A stretch of DNA of 19,238 nucleotides, taken from the NCBI GenBank assembly GCA_947476405.1, contig CANJQG010000033.1, forward strand, positions 1-19,238. The letters are read 5' to 3'. Below are positions 1-7,731 of the stretch, in pieces (within the stretch, counting starts at the first letter, position 1; every line of letters starts with the position of its first letter). The position numbers were made by a program, and so were the translations under genes. The notes beneath the pieces are model-generated. The model made no database searches and was not told the origin of the DNA. It worked only from the letters and a program-made list of their open reading frames with translations. Source of the stretch: Thiotrichales bacterium. GTDB lineage: Bacteria; Pseudomonadota; Gammaproteobacteria; Francisellales; CACEW01.

Positions 1-3
1 AAA

Positions 4-92
4 TGGTGCCCGGGGCCGGAATCGAACCGGCACAGCCGTCTCCAGCCGAGGGATTTTAAATCCCTTGTGTCTACCAGTTTCACCACCCGGGC
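4..92 (-). tRNA. tRNA-Leu (anticodon UAA)
   Basis: The reverse complement folds as a class II tRNA. The acceptor pairs GCCCGGG with CCCGGGC, and the 3' end ACCA is encoded in the DNA. The anticodon arm is AGGGA, loop TTTAAAA, TCCCT, which gives anticodon TAA. A long variable arm (CGGCTGGAGACGGCTG region) is typical of tRNA-Leu, and the T arm carries GGTTCGATTCC. It lies 14 nt downstream of tRNA-Cys on the same strand and is probably cotranscribed with it, as in the E. coli glyW-cysT-leuZ cluster. Confidence 0.97.
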
Positions 93-106
93 GATGGTGA
101 GCGTTT

Positions 107-180
107 TGGAGGCTGAGGCCGGAATCGAACCGGCGTCTAAGGCTTTGCAGGCCTCTGCATAACCATTTTGCTACCCAGCC
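107..180 (-). tRNA. tRNA-Cys (anticodon GCA)
   Basis: The reverse complement folds as a 74-nt class I tRNA with an encoded CCA end. The acceptor GGCTGGG pairs with CTCAGCC, allowing one G-U pair. The discriminator base is U, as expected for tRNA-Cys. The anticodon loop CTGCAAA gives GCA. It is the first gene of a Cys-Leu pair behind a good promoter. The tRNA-Gly that precedes tRNA-Cys in E. coli is absent here, because sucC follows directly in the opposite direction. Confidence 0.97.
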
Positions 181-196
181 TTTAAACTGAAGGGCC

Positions 197-225
197 ATTA
201 TACCCATATTTTAGGGCTGAGACAA
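197..225 (-). promoter_or_regulatory. Sigma-70 promoter of the tRNA-Cys/tRNA-Leu unit
   Basis: Read on the minus strand there is a -35 box TTGTCT, a spacer of exactly 17 bp and a perfect -10 box TATAAT, ending 16 bp before the tRNA-Cys 5' end. The bases just after the -10 (GGCCC) are G+C-rich, like the discriminator of stringently controlled stable-RNA promoters. The promoter is seen in the sequence; stringent control is inference. Confidence 0.85.
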
Positions 226-291
226 CTTCTTTTTAATCAAAATTTGTGATAGAGTGTGCGCTGCTTTTGTTTAACTAAAAAAGAGACTCTT

Positions 292-1458
292 ATGAATTTA
301 CATGAATACCAAGCAAAACAACTCTTTCGTGAATATGGATTACCTGTTTCGAAAGGCTTTGCCGTGAAGTCGGCACCCGAAGCAATTAAAGCTGCAACAG
401 ATATCGGCGGAGAAATGTGGGTTATTAAAGCCCAAGTTCATGCAGGCGGCCGTGGCAAAGCGGGCGGAGTGAAACTCGTTAAGACACCGGCTGAAATCCA
501 GACTTTCTGTGATCGTCTGCTTGGCACCCATCTCGTGACTTATCAAACTGATGCAAAAGGTCAGCCAGTCAATACGATTTTAGTTGAAAGCTGCACAAAT
601 ATTGCTAAAGAACTTTATTTAGGTGCTGTGATTGATCGGGGATCCAGACGCATTGTGTTCATGGCCTCGACTGAAGGGGGCGTTGAAATTGAAGAAGTCG
701 CGAAAACCCATCCTGAAAAAATCCTCAAAGCAACGATTGATCCGCTTGTCGGCCCTCAACCCTACCAAGCACGCGAACTCGCTTTTGCTTTAGGCTTGAA
801 TGATGTACAAGTGGGTCAATTTACCAAAATATTTATGGGCCTTGCCAAAATGTTTGAACACTTTGACTTTTCCCTTTTGGAAATCAACCCATTGGTCATC
901 ACGACTGAAGGGAATCTTCATTGCCTGGATGGCAAAATTACCATTGATGACAATGCCATGTATCGTCATCCACGTATTGTTGAAATGCGCGATACAAGTC
1001 AAGAAGATGCGCGCGAAGAATTAGCACAGCGGCATGGCATTAATTATGTCGCTTTAGATGGCGATATTGGCTGCATGGTTAATGGCGCAGGCCTAGCCAT
1101 GGCAACCATGGATATTATTCAACTGTCCGGCGGCAGCCCAGCAAACTTCCTTGATGTAGGTGGTGGGGCAAATAAAGAACGCGTCATTGAAGCCTTCAAG
1201 CTCATCTTATCTGACCCTTCCGTTAAGGCTGTATTAGTCAATATATTCGGTGGGATTGTGCGTTGTGACATGATTGCAGAAGGTATTATCGATGCCGTTG
1301 CTGAAGTAGGCGTTAAAATTCCAGTCGTCGTTCGCCTAGAAGGCACCAATGCAGAACTGGGCTCCAAAAAACTTGCTGACAGTGGCCTTAATATTATTGC
1401 AGCACAAGGCTTTGCTGATGCGGCCCGTCAAGTGGTAGCTGCAGCTAAAAAAGCGTAA
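292..1458 (+). CDS. sucC: Succinyl-CoA synthetase beta subunit (ADP-forming)
   Basis: Beta subunit of succinate-CoA ligase, which with SucD interconverts succinyl-CoA and succinate with nucleotide phosphorylation in the cytoplasmic TCA cycle. The product is 388 residues, the same as E. coli SucC. The N-terminus begins MNLHEYQAKQLF, and an ATP-grasp nucleotide-binding domain (GGRGKAGGVKL near residues 45-55, then EGGVEIEEVA) fills the first half. A C-terminal CoA-ligase domain carries the NFLDVGGGA loop. The ATG at 292 is chosen over a GTG at 256 because family members begin MNLHEYQ. Only a weak purine stretch (AAGAGA) precedes it and I find no convincing promoter in the 111 bp to tRNA-Cys. 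sucD follows after 21 bp. The usual upstream genes sucA and sucB are not here. Confidence 0.98.
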   Translation: MNLHEYQAKQLFREYGLPVSKGFAVKSAPEAIKAATDIGGEMWVIKAQVHAGGRGKAGGVKLVKTPAEIQTFCDRLLGTHLVTYQTDAKGQPVNTILVESCTNIAKELYLGAVIDRGSRRIVFMASTEGGVEIEEVAKTHPEKILKATIDPLVGPQPYQARELAFALGLNDVQVGQFTKIFMGLAKMFEHFDFSLLEINPLVITTEGNLHCLDGKITIDDNAMYRHPRIVEMRDTSQEDAREELAQRHGINYVALDGDIGCMVNGAGLAMATMDIIQLSGGSPANFLDVGGGANKERVIEAFKLILSDPSVKAVLVNIFGGIVRCDMIAEGIIDAVAEVGVKIPVVVRLEGTNAELGSKKLADSGLNIIAAQGFADAARQVVAAAKKA

Positions 1459-1479
1459 CTAAAAAAGGATTTTTCAATT

Positions 1480-2352
1480 ATGAGTATTTTAATTAATGAG
1501 CACACCAAAGTCATTTGCCAAGGCTTTACCGGAAAACAAGGTACTTTTCACTCTGAACAGGCTATTGCCTATGGCACCAAAATGGTCGGCGGCGTTACGC
1601 CAGGAAAGGGCGGACAAATTCACTTAGGCCTTCCTGTTTTTAATACGGTTCGTGATGCAGTAGATCAGGCAAAACCTGATGCCACTGTTATTTATGTCCC
1701 TGCGCCTTATTGCATGGACTCCATTGTTGAAGCAGCGGATTGCGGCATTGAGCTGATTATCTGTATTACCGAAGGCATCCCTGTTTTAGATATGCTCAAA
1801 GTCAAGCGTTATGTAGAATTATCAGGCTCACGCTTAATTGGCCCCAATTGTCCAGGGGTGATTACACCAGGCGCCTGTAAAATTGGAATTATGCCTGGCT
1901 ATATTCACCAAGTTGGAAAAGTAGGGATCGTCTCACGCTCCGGAACATTAACCTACGAAGCAGTTCATCAAACCACAGCGCTGGGCTTTGGACAAAGCAC
2001 TTGCGTAGGCATTGGTGGTGACCCCATCGCTGGCTCTAATTTTATTGATATTTTAACGCTATTCCAAAATGATCCACAAACCGAAGCCATTGTAATGGTC
2101 GGTGAAATTGGTGGTTCTGCAGAAGAAGAAGCGGCTGAGTTCATCAAACACAATGTAACCAAACCAGTTGTCTCTTATATTGCGGGCGTCACTGCTCCTG
2201 CTGGAAAACGCATGGGCCATGCAGGTGCGATTATTGCAGGCGGAAAAGGCACTGCGGATGAAAAATTTGCAGCCCTGCAAGCAGCCGGTGTGCATACAGT
2301 TAAATCTCCCGCCCACATTGGACAAGGGGTAAAAGAAATCACGGGATGGTAA
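1480..2352 (+). CDS. sucD: Succinyl-CoA synthetase alpha subunit
   Basis: Alpha subunit of succinate-CoA ligase; it binds CoA and carries the phosphohistidine. It is 290 residues, the normal family length. The N-terminal Rossmann-type CoA-binding domain shows CQGFTGKQGTFH (residues 13-24), and the middle has SRSGTLTYE. The active-site histidine is His247 in GHAGAI, matching the E. coli phosphohistidine. The start is the only sensible one, with AAGGAT in the short gap after sucC acting as ribosome-binding site. It forms an operon with sucC, and the next gene begins 4 bp after its stop codon, so all three genes are probably one transcript. Confidence 0.98.
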   Translation: MSILINEHTKVICQGFTGKQGTFHSEQAIAYGTKMVGGVTPGKGGQIHLGLPVFNTVRDAVDQAKPDATVIYVPAPYCMDSIVEAADCGIELIICITEGIPVLDMLKVKRYVELSGSRLIGPNCPGVITPGACKIGIMPGYIHQVGKVGIVSRSGTLTYEAVHQTTALGFGQSTCVGIGGDPIAGSNFIDILTLFQNDPQTEAIVMVGEIGGSAEEEAAEFIKHNVTKPVVSYIAGVTAPAGKRMGHAGAIIAGGKGTADEKFAALQAAGVHTVKSPAHIGQGVKEITGW

Positions 2353-2356
2353 GCCT

Positions 2357-2875
2357 ATGAAGATCAGCTCAAAAAATATCACCAATGATCATATCGCGGA
2401 TGCCTTCTGTCATCATGGCACCCAATTTGAAGGCACAATGCCCAGCCGTTCTTTGCAACTCAGCTGGTCTGACTTGCCCAAAGAAACAGTTTCTTTGGCG
2501 ATTTTTTTTGACGATCTCGATGCAATTCCAGTATGTGGATTTTCCTGGATTCATTGGGTTGTGGCGAACATTGACCCTTTTTTAGGCGAATTACCTGAAA
2601 ATGCAAGCCTGGAGATGCCTTTACTCGAAGGCATAAATAGCTGGGCATCTCCCATTATTCCTGCTGAATGGAAGTTGAGTGTCGAAAATGCTGCTCATTT
2701 TGGTGGATGTGCGCCCCCCGAAAAAACCCATTTTTATACACTCAAAATGTATGCCCTGGATAAAAAACTCGATCTCAAGCGTGGTTTTTTTGCCAACATG
2801 CTCTTTCATGAAATGAGGGGGCATGTCCTCGATGAAGCAAGTCTCAACTTTTGGTGCAAGGCTAAATCATCATAG
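2357..2875 (+). CDS. YbhB/YbcL-type phosphatidylethanolamine-binding (PEBP) family protein
   Basis: Small protein of 172 residues of the PEBP / Raf-kinase-inhibitor-like family. The family signature is visible: FFDDLDAIPV, then GFSWIHWVVANI (the conserved D-x-D and HW pair that line the anion pocket), then GGCAPPEKTHFYTLKMYALD, corresponding to the usual G-x-C-P-P-x-x-x-H-x-Y block. There is no signal peptide, so it should be cytoplasmic like E. coli YbhB. The biochemical role of bacterial members is poorly defined. It begins 4 bp after the sucD stop, suggesting translational coupling. Its 3' end lies 6 bp from the end of the convergent response-regulator gene, with no clear terminator between them. 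Confidence 0.88.
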   Translation: MKISSKNITNDHIADAFCHHGTQFEGTMPSRSLQLSWSDLPKETVSLAIFFDDLDAIPVCGFSWIHWVVANIDPFLGELPENASLEMPLLEGINSWASPIIPAEWKLSVENAAHFGGCAPPEKTHFYTLKMYALDKKLDLKRGFFANMLFHEMRGHVLDEASLNFWCKAKSS

Positions 2876-2881
2876 CCGAAA

Positions 2882-3865
2882 TTAAATAAATTTAATGGCA
2901 TCATAACGTAAATGAGCCTGCCCAACATCCGGCGATAATAATACTTGATAGGTCTCTTTTGTCGTCATGATCGCAATCGGATGAACTAAAATACGTTCCC
3001 ATTCAGAAATGTCTAATACTTTCTTAGAAAGCACCGTCAGTGGCAATTTTTTCCCGGATTTCACCACTTTAAAAATAGCCTCTGCTTCAGGAGAAGGCTC
3101 TTGCAAAAACTCATTTTCCGCATCATGAATCAAAGTCTGTATTGCATATTGGTTTTTAATCGACAGCCACCACAATTGATTGGACTGATCAATCAGCAAA
3201 TAGTCACTTTCACCATTAAACAGATAACCTTCCTTAATTTTATGCTGGCGCAGGAATGTATAAAAGGCTTCGCAAAATTCTAAATCCTCTAGATAAGAAA
3301 AGACTTGAGGATATGCCTGTAATAAAGAATCCGTTAAGGAACGTGTTTTTTCAAAAAAATATTGCCACTGCATTCTCTTGATCTGCACCTGTAATTCTTC
3401 CATGACCTGAGCCTGACCTTTCATAACAAATTGGTCAATCACCCCATCGTTGAAAGCCACTACCGCCATTTGCTGATCAACCTCGCCTGTTAGCAAAATT
3501 TTTTTACAGGCCTCATTTTTAAAATGCTTGCAAAGCTCAAGCCCATTCAATCCGGGCATGTAATAGTCGATCACCAAGGTCGAAATTTCCGCACTCCGCT
3601 TTGCATCATAGATTAAAGTATGAATTTTTTGAATATTCAAATCAAAATAAAGAACATTGGGATCAAGCTTGGCCTGATTCATCTGATTCTTTGAGCTCAA
3701 AATGCCGGCAGCTTCAATAAATGCAAGTGAGATAAGGGGGTCATGAAAAGCAAGTACTTTAAATTGCTCCTCTAATAACAAAGTCATCCACTTTAATAAA
3801 TGGACGTCATCATCCACGCAGACGACTGTTGTGGGGTAAAAACAACAGCAAAAGTTAGTGATCAT
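2882..3865 (-). CDS. Stand-alone response regulator with atypical receiver and unassigned C-terminal half
   Basis: Signal-transduction protein of 327 residues. The N-terminal receiver domain has the acidic cluster VDDD (Asp18-20), the phospho-acceptor Asp100 in LVIDYYMPGLNG, Thr126 in ILLTG and Lys149 in FVMKG, so phosphotransfer looks possible. The distance from the acidic cluster to the phospho-acceptor (about 80 residues) is roughly 35 longer than in ordinary receivers, pointing to an insertion around residues 55-93. Residues 150-327 show no DNA-binding, GGDEF, EAL or kinase motif that I recognise. The ATG at 3865 is preferred over the longer frame from 3898 because GGAGG lies 8 nt upstream of it and the extra 11 residues look non-coding. 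No partner kinase is in the window. An odd CCC run (Cys6-8) sits near the N-terminus. Confidence 0.85.
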   Translation of the reverse strand: MITNFCCCFYPTTVVCVDDDVHLLKWMTLLLEEQFKVLAFHDPLISLAFIEAAGILSSKNQMNQAKLDPNVLYFDLNIQKIHTLIYDAKRSAEISTLVIDYYMPGLNGLELCKHFKNEACKKILLTGEVDQQMAVVAFNDGVIDQFVMKGQAQVMEELQVQIKRMQWQYFFEKTRSLTDSLLQAYPQVFSYLEDLEFCEAFYTFLRQHKIKEGYLFNGESDYLLIDQSNQLWWLSIKNQYAIQTLIHDAENEFLQEPSPEAEAIFKVVKSGKKLPLTVLSKKVLDISEWERILVHPIAIMTTKETYQVLLSPDVGQAHLRYDAIKFI

Positions 3866-3901
3866 ACTTGCTTCCTCCAAAAAAGATTGCCTTATCAACG
3901 A

Positions 3902-3930
3902 ATTTTATACCAAACTACTTATTCGCACAA
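3902..3930 (-). promoter_or_regulatory. Candidate promoter of the response-regulator gene
   Basis: On the minus strand, TTGTGC (-35), a 17-bp spacer and TAAAAT (-10) lie 37 bp upstream of the ATG at 3865, followed by a GGAGG ribosome-binding site. The overlapping hexamer TATAAA is an alternative -10 with a shorter spacer. The element lies in the 105-bp divergent region shared with the ABC-transporter gene. Confidence 0.6.
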
Positions 3931-3970
3931 GCGCATGGTAGAATGCCGTTTTGGTGATGATATTTCTGTG

Positions 3971-5680
3971 ATGCACAAAATTAAACTTAAAGACTTTTTT
4001 AAGCTGATCTTTCTGTATTGGCGCTCGGGTGATCCCAGCGTTAAATTTTCGATATTCTATTTTGTTTTAAGTCTCCTCTTGGTTATTTTAGTGGTTTGGG
4101 CCAACATTATGGTCAATAATTTAAGCGGCGAACTGTTTGATGGCATTCAAAATTATAATCTGCGGGCGATTCTACATGTTATCTTTATTCTAGCTATTAT
4201 TTTTGTGCTCTTTACCATTTTTGATGCCTATCAAAATTACTTCTATAGCCTTATGCAAATCCGTTGGCGCAATTGGTTAACCGCCCATTTTATCGCAAAA
4301 TGGATGGGCTCTCACGCTTATTATGAAATCGAGACATTTGACCGTCCGATTGATAATGCAGATCAACGCATCAGCCAAGATATCAATCAAATCATTAGTA
4401 TTTTTTCAGGCTTGACGCTCGGCTTATTCAATGCTGTTTTATCTTTAGCTTCGTTCTCGGTTATTTTGTGGAAACTTTCGACGCCCATCGCGATTCCACT
4501 GCCGTATCATCATCACTTTATCTTGCAAGGCGATATGGTCTGGTTTGCGCTCACTTACAGTCTGCTGAATACGTATCTGACTTTTAAAATAGGACGTCCC
4601 CTCATTCATTTGTCCTTTTTGCAGCAGCGTTTTGAAGCTTTTTTTCGTTACCACTTGATGCGTATCCGCGAAAATTCGGAGCAAATTGCACTCTACAAAG
4701 CCGAAAAATTTGAACAAACAGGCCTCCAAGCCCAATTTAACCAGGTCATTAGTAATTTTATTTTGATTATCCGACGCCAACGATTGCTGGCTCTTTTCAC
4801 GAATCTCATTTCCTTAAGCGCGAGCTTTGTTCCCACGCTTCTCGCGTTGCCCGGATATTTTGCACGCAAATATCAATTGGGAGGGATTACACAAATTACA
4901 CGGGCTTTTTCTGTCGTTAATGATTCCCTTGGATTTTTTATTTCTAATTACCTACAAATTACAGTGCTTGCAGCCACAGCGGGTCGACTTCAAGAACTTA
5001 GCGACGAAAGTCTACGCGCTGAAATGCCTCATCCCCTTCCTTATTCCGAATTACAAATTCAATATCACCACCATAACACCTTAATTCTTGAAGATCTTTC
5101 TCTGTTCAAGCCCGATGGATGCCCTTTATTTCAAAACATCAACCTCCAATTCAAGCAGGGTGAAAATACCTTAATTATGGGCCCCTCTGGCGTGGGGAAA
5201 AGCACTCTTTTTCGTGCGATTTCAGGTATTTGGCCCTATGCAAGCGGAAAGGTTATCAAGCCTGAGGTATCCTTCTGGTTTGTGCCACAAAAATCGTATC
5301 TTCCGCAAGGAACACTCCGTGATATCATGGTCTTCCCAGACCCTTCGGTTTACGATGAAAACAATATTTTAAAAGCGTTAGCAGCGGTTCATTTATCTCA
5401 TCTTATTTCTGAATTATCGGTCAATGTGAATTATGCACAAATGCTTTCTTTAGGCGAACAACAGCGTCTCGCCTTCGCCAGACTCCTCATTCATCAACCT
5501 CGATGGATTTTATTAGATGAAGCCAGCAGCAGCCTGGATGAAGCCGCTGAATCCCAGCTCTATCAATTACTGCAAACACATCTTCCTGAATCAACATTCC
5601 TGAGTATTGGGCATCGCTCAAGCCTAGGGGCCTTGCATTCACGTAAAATCATCCTGGGAGCAGGGGCTCTAGCCCCATAG
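3971..5680 (+). CDS. SbmA/BacA-like ABC transporter, permease fused to ATPase (YddA type)
   Basis: Inner-membrane half-transporter of 569 residues, close to the size of E. coli YddA. The first ~330 residues form a membrane domain with several hydrophobic segments. They include family hallmarks: FLYWRSGDPSVKF near the N-terminus, QIRWRNWLTAHFIAKW and DNADQRISQDI. The C-terminal ATPase has Walker A GPSGVGKST (404-412), signature LSLGEQQ (492-498), Walker B ILLDE (Asp516, Glu517) and an H-loop SIGHRSSL. Relatives move peptides, cobalamin or other hydrophilic solutes; the substrate here is unknown. I chose ATG 3971 because homology to the family starts there; the open frame upstream to 3800 overlaps the divergent gene. 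A possible -10 TAGAAT (3939-3944) has no good -35. It is divergent from the response regulator, which could regulate it (inference). Confidence 0.9.
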   Translation: MHKIKLKDFFKLIFLYWRSGDPSVKFSIFYFVLSLLLVILVVWANIMVNNLSGELFDGIQNYNLRAILHVIFILAIIFVLFTIFDAYQNYFYSLMQIRWRNWLTAHFIAKWMGSHAYYEIETFDRPIDNADQRISQDINQIISIFSGLTLGLFNAVLSLASFSVILWKLSTPIAIPLPYHHHFILQGDMVWFALTYSLLNTYLTFKIGRPLIHLSFLQQRFEAFFRYHLMRIRENSEQIALYKAEKFEQTGLQAQFNQVISNFILIIRRQRLLALFTNLISLSASFVPTLLALPGYFARKYQLGGITQITRAFSVVNDSLGFFISNYLQITVLAATAGRLQELSDESLRAEMPHPLPYSELQIQYHHHNTLILEDLSLFKPDGCPLFQNINLQFKQGENTLIMGPSGVGKSTLFRAISGIWPYASGKVIKPEVSFWFVPQKSYLPQGTLRDIMVFPDPSVYDENNILKALAAVHLSHLISELSVNVNYAQMLSLGEQQRLAFARLLIHQPRWILLDEASSSLDEAAESQLYQLLQTHLPESTFLSIGHRSSLGALHSRKIILGAGALAP

Positions 5681-5698
5681 ACTTCCCGCTTATTTTTT
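5656..5698 (+). terminator. Possible rho-independent terminator after the ABC-transporter gene
   Basis: A GGGGC/GCCCC hairpin (5663-5676, loop TCTA) overlaps the last codons of the transporter gene. It is bracketed by GGGAG (5656-5660) and CTTCCC, which can extend the stem with a bulge. A run of six T (5693-5698) follows after a short gap. The distance between stem and T-run makes this only moderately convincing. Confidence 0.4.
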
Positions 5699-5739
5699 GC
5701 TATTCTTTTCTTTTTTCGAAAAGATAACGGATATACTGC

Positions 5740-7632
5740 ATGTTTGATCAAGAACAATTTGATGACCTTTCACAAATTCGCGAGCTGATTGCACTAGGAA
5801 AAGAGCAAGGTTACCTGACCGCAGCGGATATTAATGATCATCTCCCAAATGAGGTCAATGACCCAGAGCAATTAGATAATATCGTCAATATGTTGCATGA
5901 TATGAGCATTCAAGTCTTTCAGTCGGCTGAAGATGTGGATCCTTTTCTGCTTGAAAATGCAGCGCCTGCTGCCGTCCCTAACGAGATGGAAGTGGAAGGA
6001 AGTGCCATTATCGGTACTGATGATGAGTTAGGACGCACCAACGACCCTGTTCGCATGTACATGCGCGAAATGGGCACCGTTGATTTGCTGACACGTCAAG
6101 GCGAAATTCAAATTGCGAAGAGAATCGAAGAAGGTACCATTCAAGTCCTAGAGGCCATTTCTGACTATCCAGTCGTCATTCAACAATTTCTTAATTCCTA
6201 TCACCATGCCCCTGAAGAAGAGCGTGCTTTATCAAGCATTTTGCTGGGATTTACCGATGATGAGGAAGAAGAAGCCACGCCGATTATGAATGTTGCAGAG
6301 GTGGCTGAAGTTAGCGAACCCGATGAAATTGCAGTTATTGCAGAGCCCGAAGTCGCTGAAGATGAAGAAGTGGCGAGTGTCGTCGATGTCATTGATGCAG
6401 AGCTTGGACCTGACCCCGAAAAATGTGCAGAACGCTTCAAAATTCTCCAATGTCTTTACGATCAATATGATGCTCAAGTCAAAAAAGACAAGCCTGACTC
6501 TAAAAAAGTAAAATCAACCCATGCGGAACTCAAAAATAACTTTCTCACTTTCAAGCTGGCGAGCCAAGAATTTAATCGCCTCACCCATCGCCTACGTCAA
6601 ACGCTTGAAAGTATTCGCGAACAAGAGCGCTTTATTTCTCGCATTTGTGTCGAAAAATGTCGCATGCCACGAAAAGATTTCTTAATTCAATTTCAAGGCA
6701 ATGAAAGTAATCCAAATTGGATGAATCAACTCGACCCCGTCAAAAATAAAATTTCATTCGAACGTTTAGGCAGTTTTAAACCTGAAATTACTGAAGCACA
6801 GCGAAAAATTAAACATGCTTCCGAGTCTTATGGCCTGAATATGCTTGATATCAAAGAAGCCAATCGCCGTATGTCCATTGGCGAAGCGAAGACTCGCCGA
6901 GCTAAAAAAGAAATGATTGAAGCCAACTTACGCTTAGTTATTTCTATCGCTAAAAAATATACCAATCGTGGCATGCAATTCCTAGACTTAATTCAGGAAG
7001 GCAATATCGGTCTGATGAAAGCCGTCGATAAATTTGAATACCGCCGTGGCTATAAATTTTCAACCTATGCAACCTGGTGGATTCGACAGGCAATCACACG
7101 ATCCATTGCGGATCAAGCCCGCACCATTCGGATTCCAGTTCACATGATTGAAACGATCAACAAGCTCAATCGAATTTCCAGGCAAATGCAACAGGAAATG
7201 GGGCGTGAACCCACCCCGGAAGAACTATCCATTAAAATGGATCTGCCCGAAGATAAGATCCGTAAAGTCTTAAAAATAGCCAAAGAGCCGATCTCAATGG
7301 AAACGCCGATTGGTGATGATGAAGATTCTCATTTAGGTGATTTTATCGAAGATGGCAATCTCAGCTCTCCCGTCGACTCTGCAACGAATGAAAATCTACG
7401 TGAAGTGACACGTAAGATTTTAAACTCGCTCACTGAACGTGAATCCAAAGTCTTAAGAATGCGTTTCGGGATCGACATGAATACCGACCATACTTTAGAG
7501 GAAGTTGGCAAGCAGTTTGATGTCACGCGTGAACGGATTCGGCAGATTGAAGCCAAAGCCTTACGGAAACTGCGTCATCCTACACGTGCAGAAACTTTAA
7601 AAAGCTTTTTGGATGATCTGGAAGAAAAATAG
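5740..7632 (+). CDS. rpoD: RNA polymerase primary sigma factor (sigma-70)
   Basis: Housekeeping sigma factor, 630 residues (E. coli 613). Region 1.1 occupies about residues 1-80 and region 1.2 starts at Asn101 (NDPVRMYMREMG). A long non-conserved acidic insert (about 140-350) follows, rich in Glu, Asp and Val in its first part. Regions 2.1-2.4 run from about residue 390 (NLRLVISIAKKYTNRG, then KFSTYATWWIRQAITRSIAD), then region 3. Region 4.2 (about 584-612) carries the helix-turn-helix LEEVGKQFDVTRERIRQIEA that reads -35 boxes. The core is nearly identical to E. coli RpoD. The start codon has only a weak GGAT ribosome-binding site and I see no confident promoter in the 59 bp upstream. In most gammaproteobacteria dnaG lies directly upstream; here it is a transporter gene. 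Confidence 0.98.
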   Translation: MFDQEQFDDLSQIRELIALGKEQGYLTAADINDHLPNEVNDPEQLDNIVNMLHDMSIQVFQSAEDVDPFLLENAAPAAVPNEMEVEGSAIIGTDDELGRTNDPVRMYMREMGTVDLLTRQGEIQIAKRIEEGTIQVLEAISDYPVVIQQFLNSYHHAPEEERALSSILLGFTDDEEEEATPIMNVAEVAEVSEPDEIAVIAEPEVAEDEEVASVVDVIDAELGPDPEKCAERFKILQCLYDQYDAQVKKDKPDSKKVKSTHAELKNNFLTFKLASQEFNRLTHRLRQTLESIREQERFISRICVEKCRMPRKDFLIQFQGNESNPNWMNQLDPVKNKISFERLGSFKPEITEAQRKIKHASESYGLNMLDIKEANRRMSIGEAKTRRAKKEMIEANLRLVISIAKKYTNRGMQFLDLIQEGNIGLMKAVDKFEYRRGYKFSTYATWWIRQAITRSIADQARTIRIPVHMIETINKLNRISRQMQQEMGREPTPEELSIKMDLPEDKIRKVLKIAKEPISMETPIGDDEDSHLGDFIEDGNLSSPVDSATNENLREVTRKILNSLTERESKVLRMRFGIDMNTDHTLEEVGKQFDVTRERIRQIEAKALRKLRHPTRAETLKSFLDDLEEK

Positions 7633-7634
7633 CC

Positions 7635-7697
7635 ATGAAAATTGCTTTTCAGGGGCGGCCAGGCGCTTATTCAGAACAGGCTATTTGTACGTTAGCT
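7635..7697 (+). pseudogene. Relic of the 5' end of a prephenate dehydratase gene (pheA-like)
   Basis: Starting 2 bp after the rpoD stop, an ATG opens a frame reading MKIAFQGRPGAYSEQAI. This is the characteristic N-terminus of prephenate dehydratase catalytic domains (x-I-A-F-Q-G-x-x-G-A-Y-S-x-x-A), which make phenylpyruvate in phenylalanine synthesis. The resemblance stops after about 20 codons. The frame continues with unrelated residues and ends at a TGA at 7779-7781, inside birA. A complete enzyme needs about 270 or more residues, so this is a truncated remnant. The end coordinate is approximate. The position directly behind rpoD suggests the lost gene was cotranscribed with it. The plus-strand base skew switches at this spot (see findings). 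Confidence 0.7.
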
Positions 7698-7731
7698 TGC
7701 AGCGATTGCTTAAAAAATAAGGTGCTGAAAG

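Noticed and set aside
256..291. GTG start extending SucC by 12 residues
   Set aside because: The added residues are not family-like, and SucC proteins begin MNLHEYQ at the ATG at 292.
181..291. Promoter for sucCD in the gap after tRNA-Cys
   Set aside because: TTGTGA at 244-249 has no acceptable -10 at 16-18 bp; no candidate was convincing.
2059..2385. 108-codon minus-strand open frame inside sucD
   Set aside because: Antisense shadow of a conserved gene, without family features or a ribosome-binding site.
2884..2899. AT-only palindrome between the PEBP-family gene and the response regulator
   Set aside because: ATTAAAT and ATTTAAT pair with almost no loop and only A-T pairs, with no T-run; too weak to be called a terminator.
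3800..3970. Longer open frame upstream of the ABC-transporter gene
   Set aside because: It overlaps the divergent response regulator and its promoter; transporter homology starts at 3971.
7633..7731. Replication origin at the skew switch
   Set aside because: No DnaA-box cluster, no AT-rich unwinding element and none of the usual origin genes; a rearrangement breakpoint explains the truncated pheA better.
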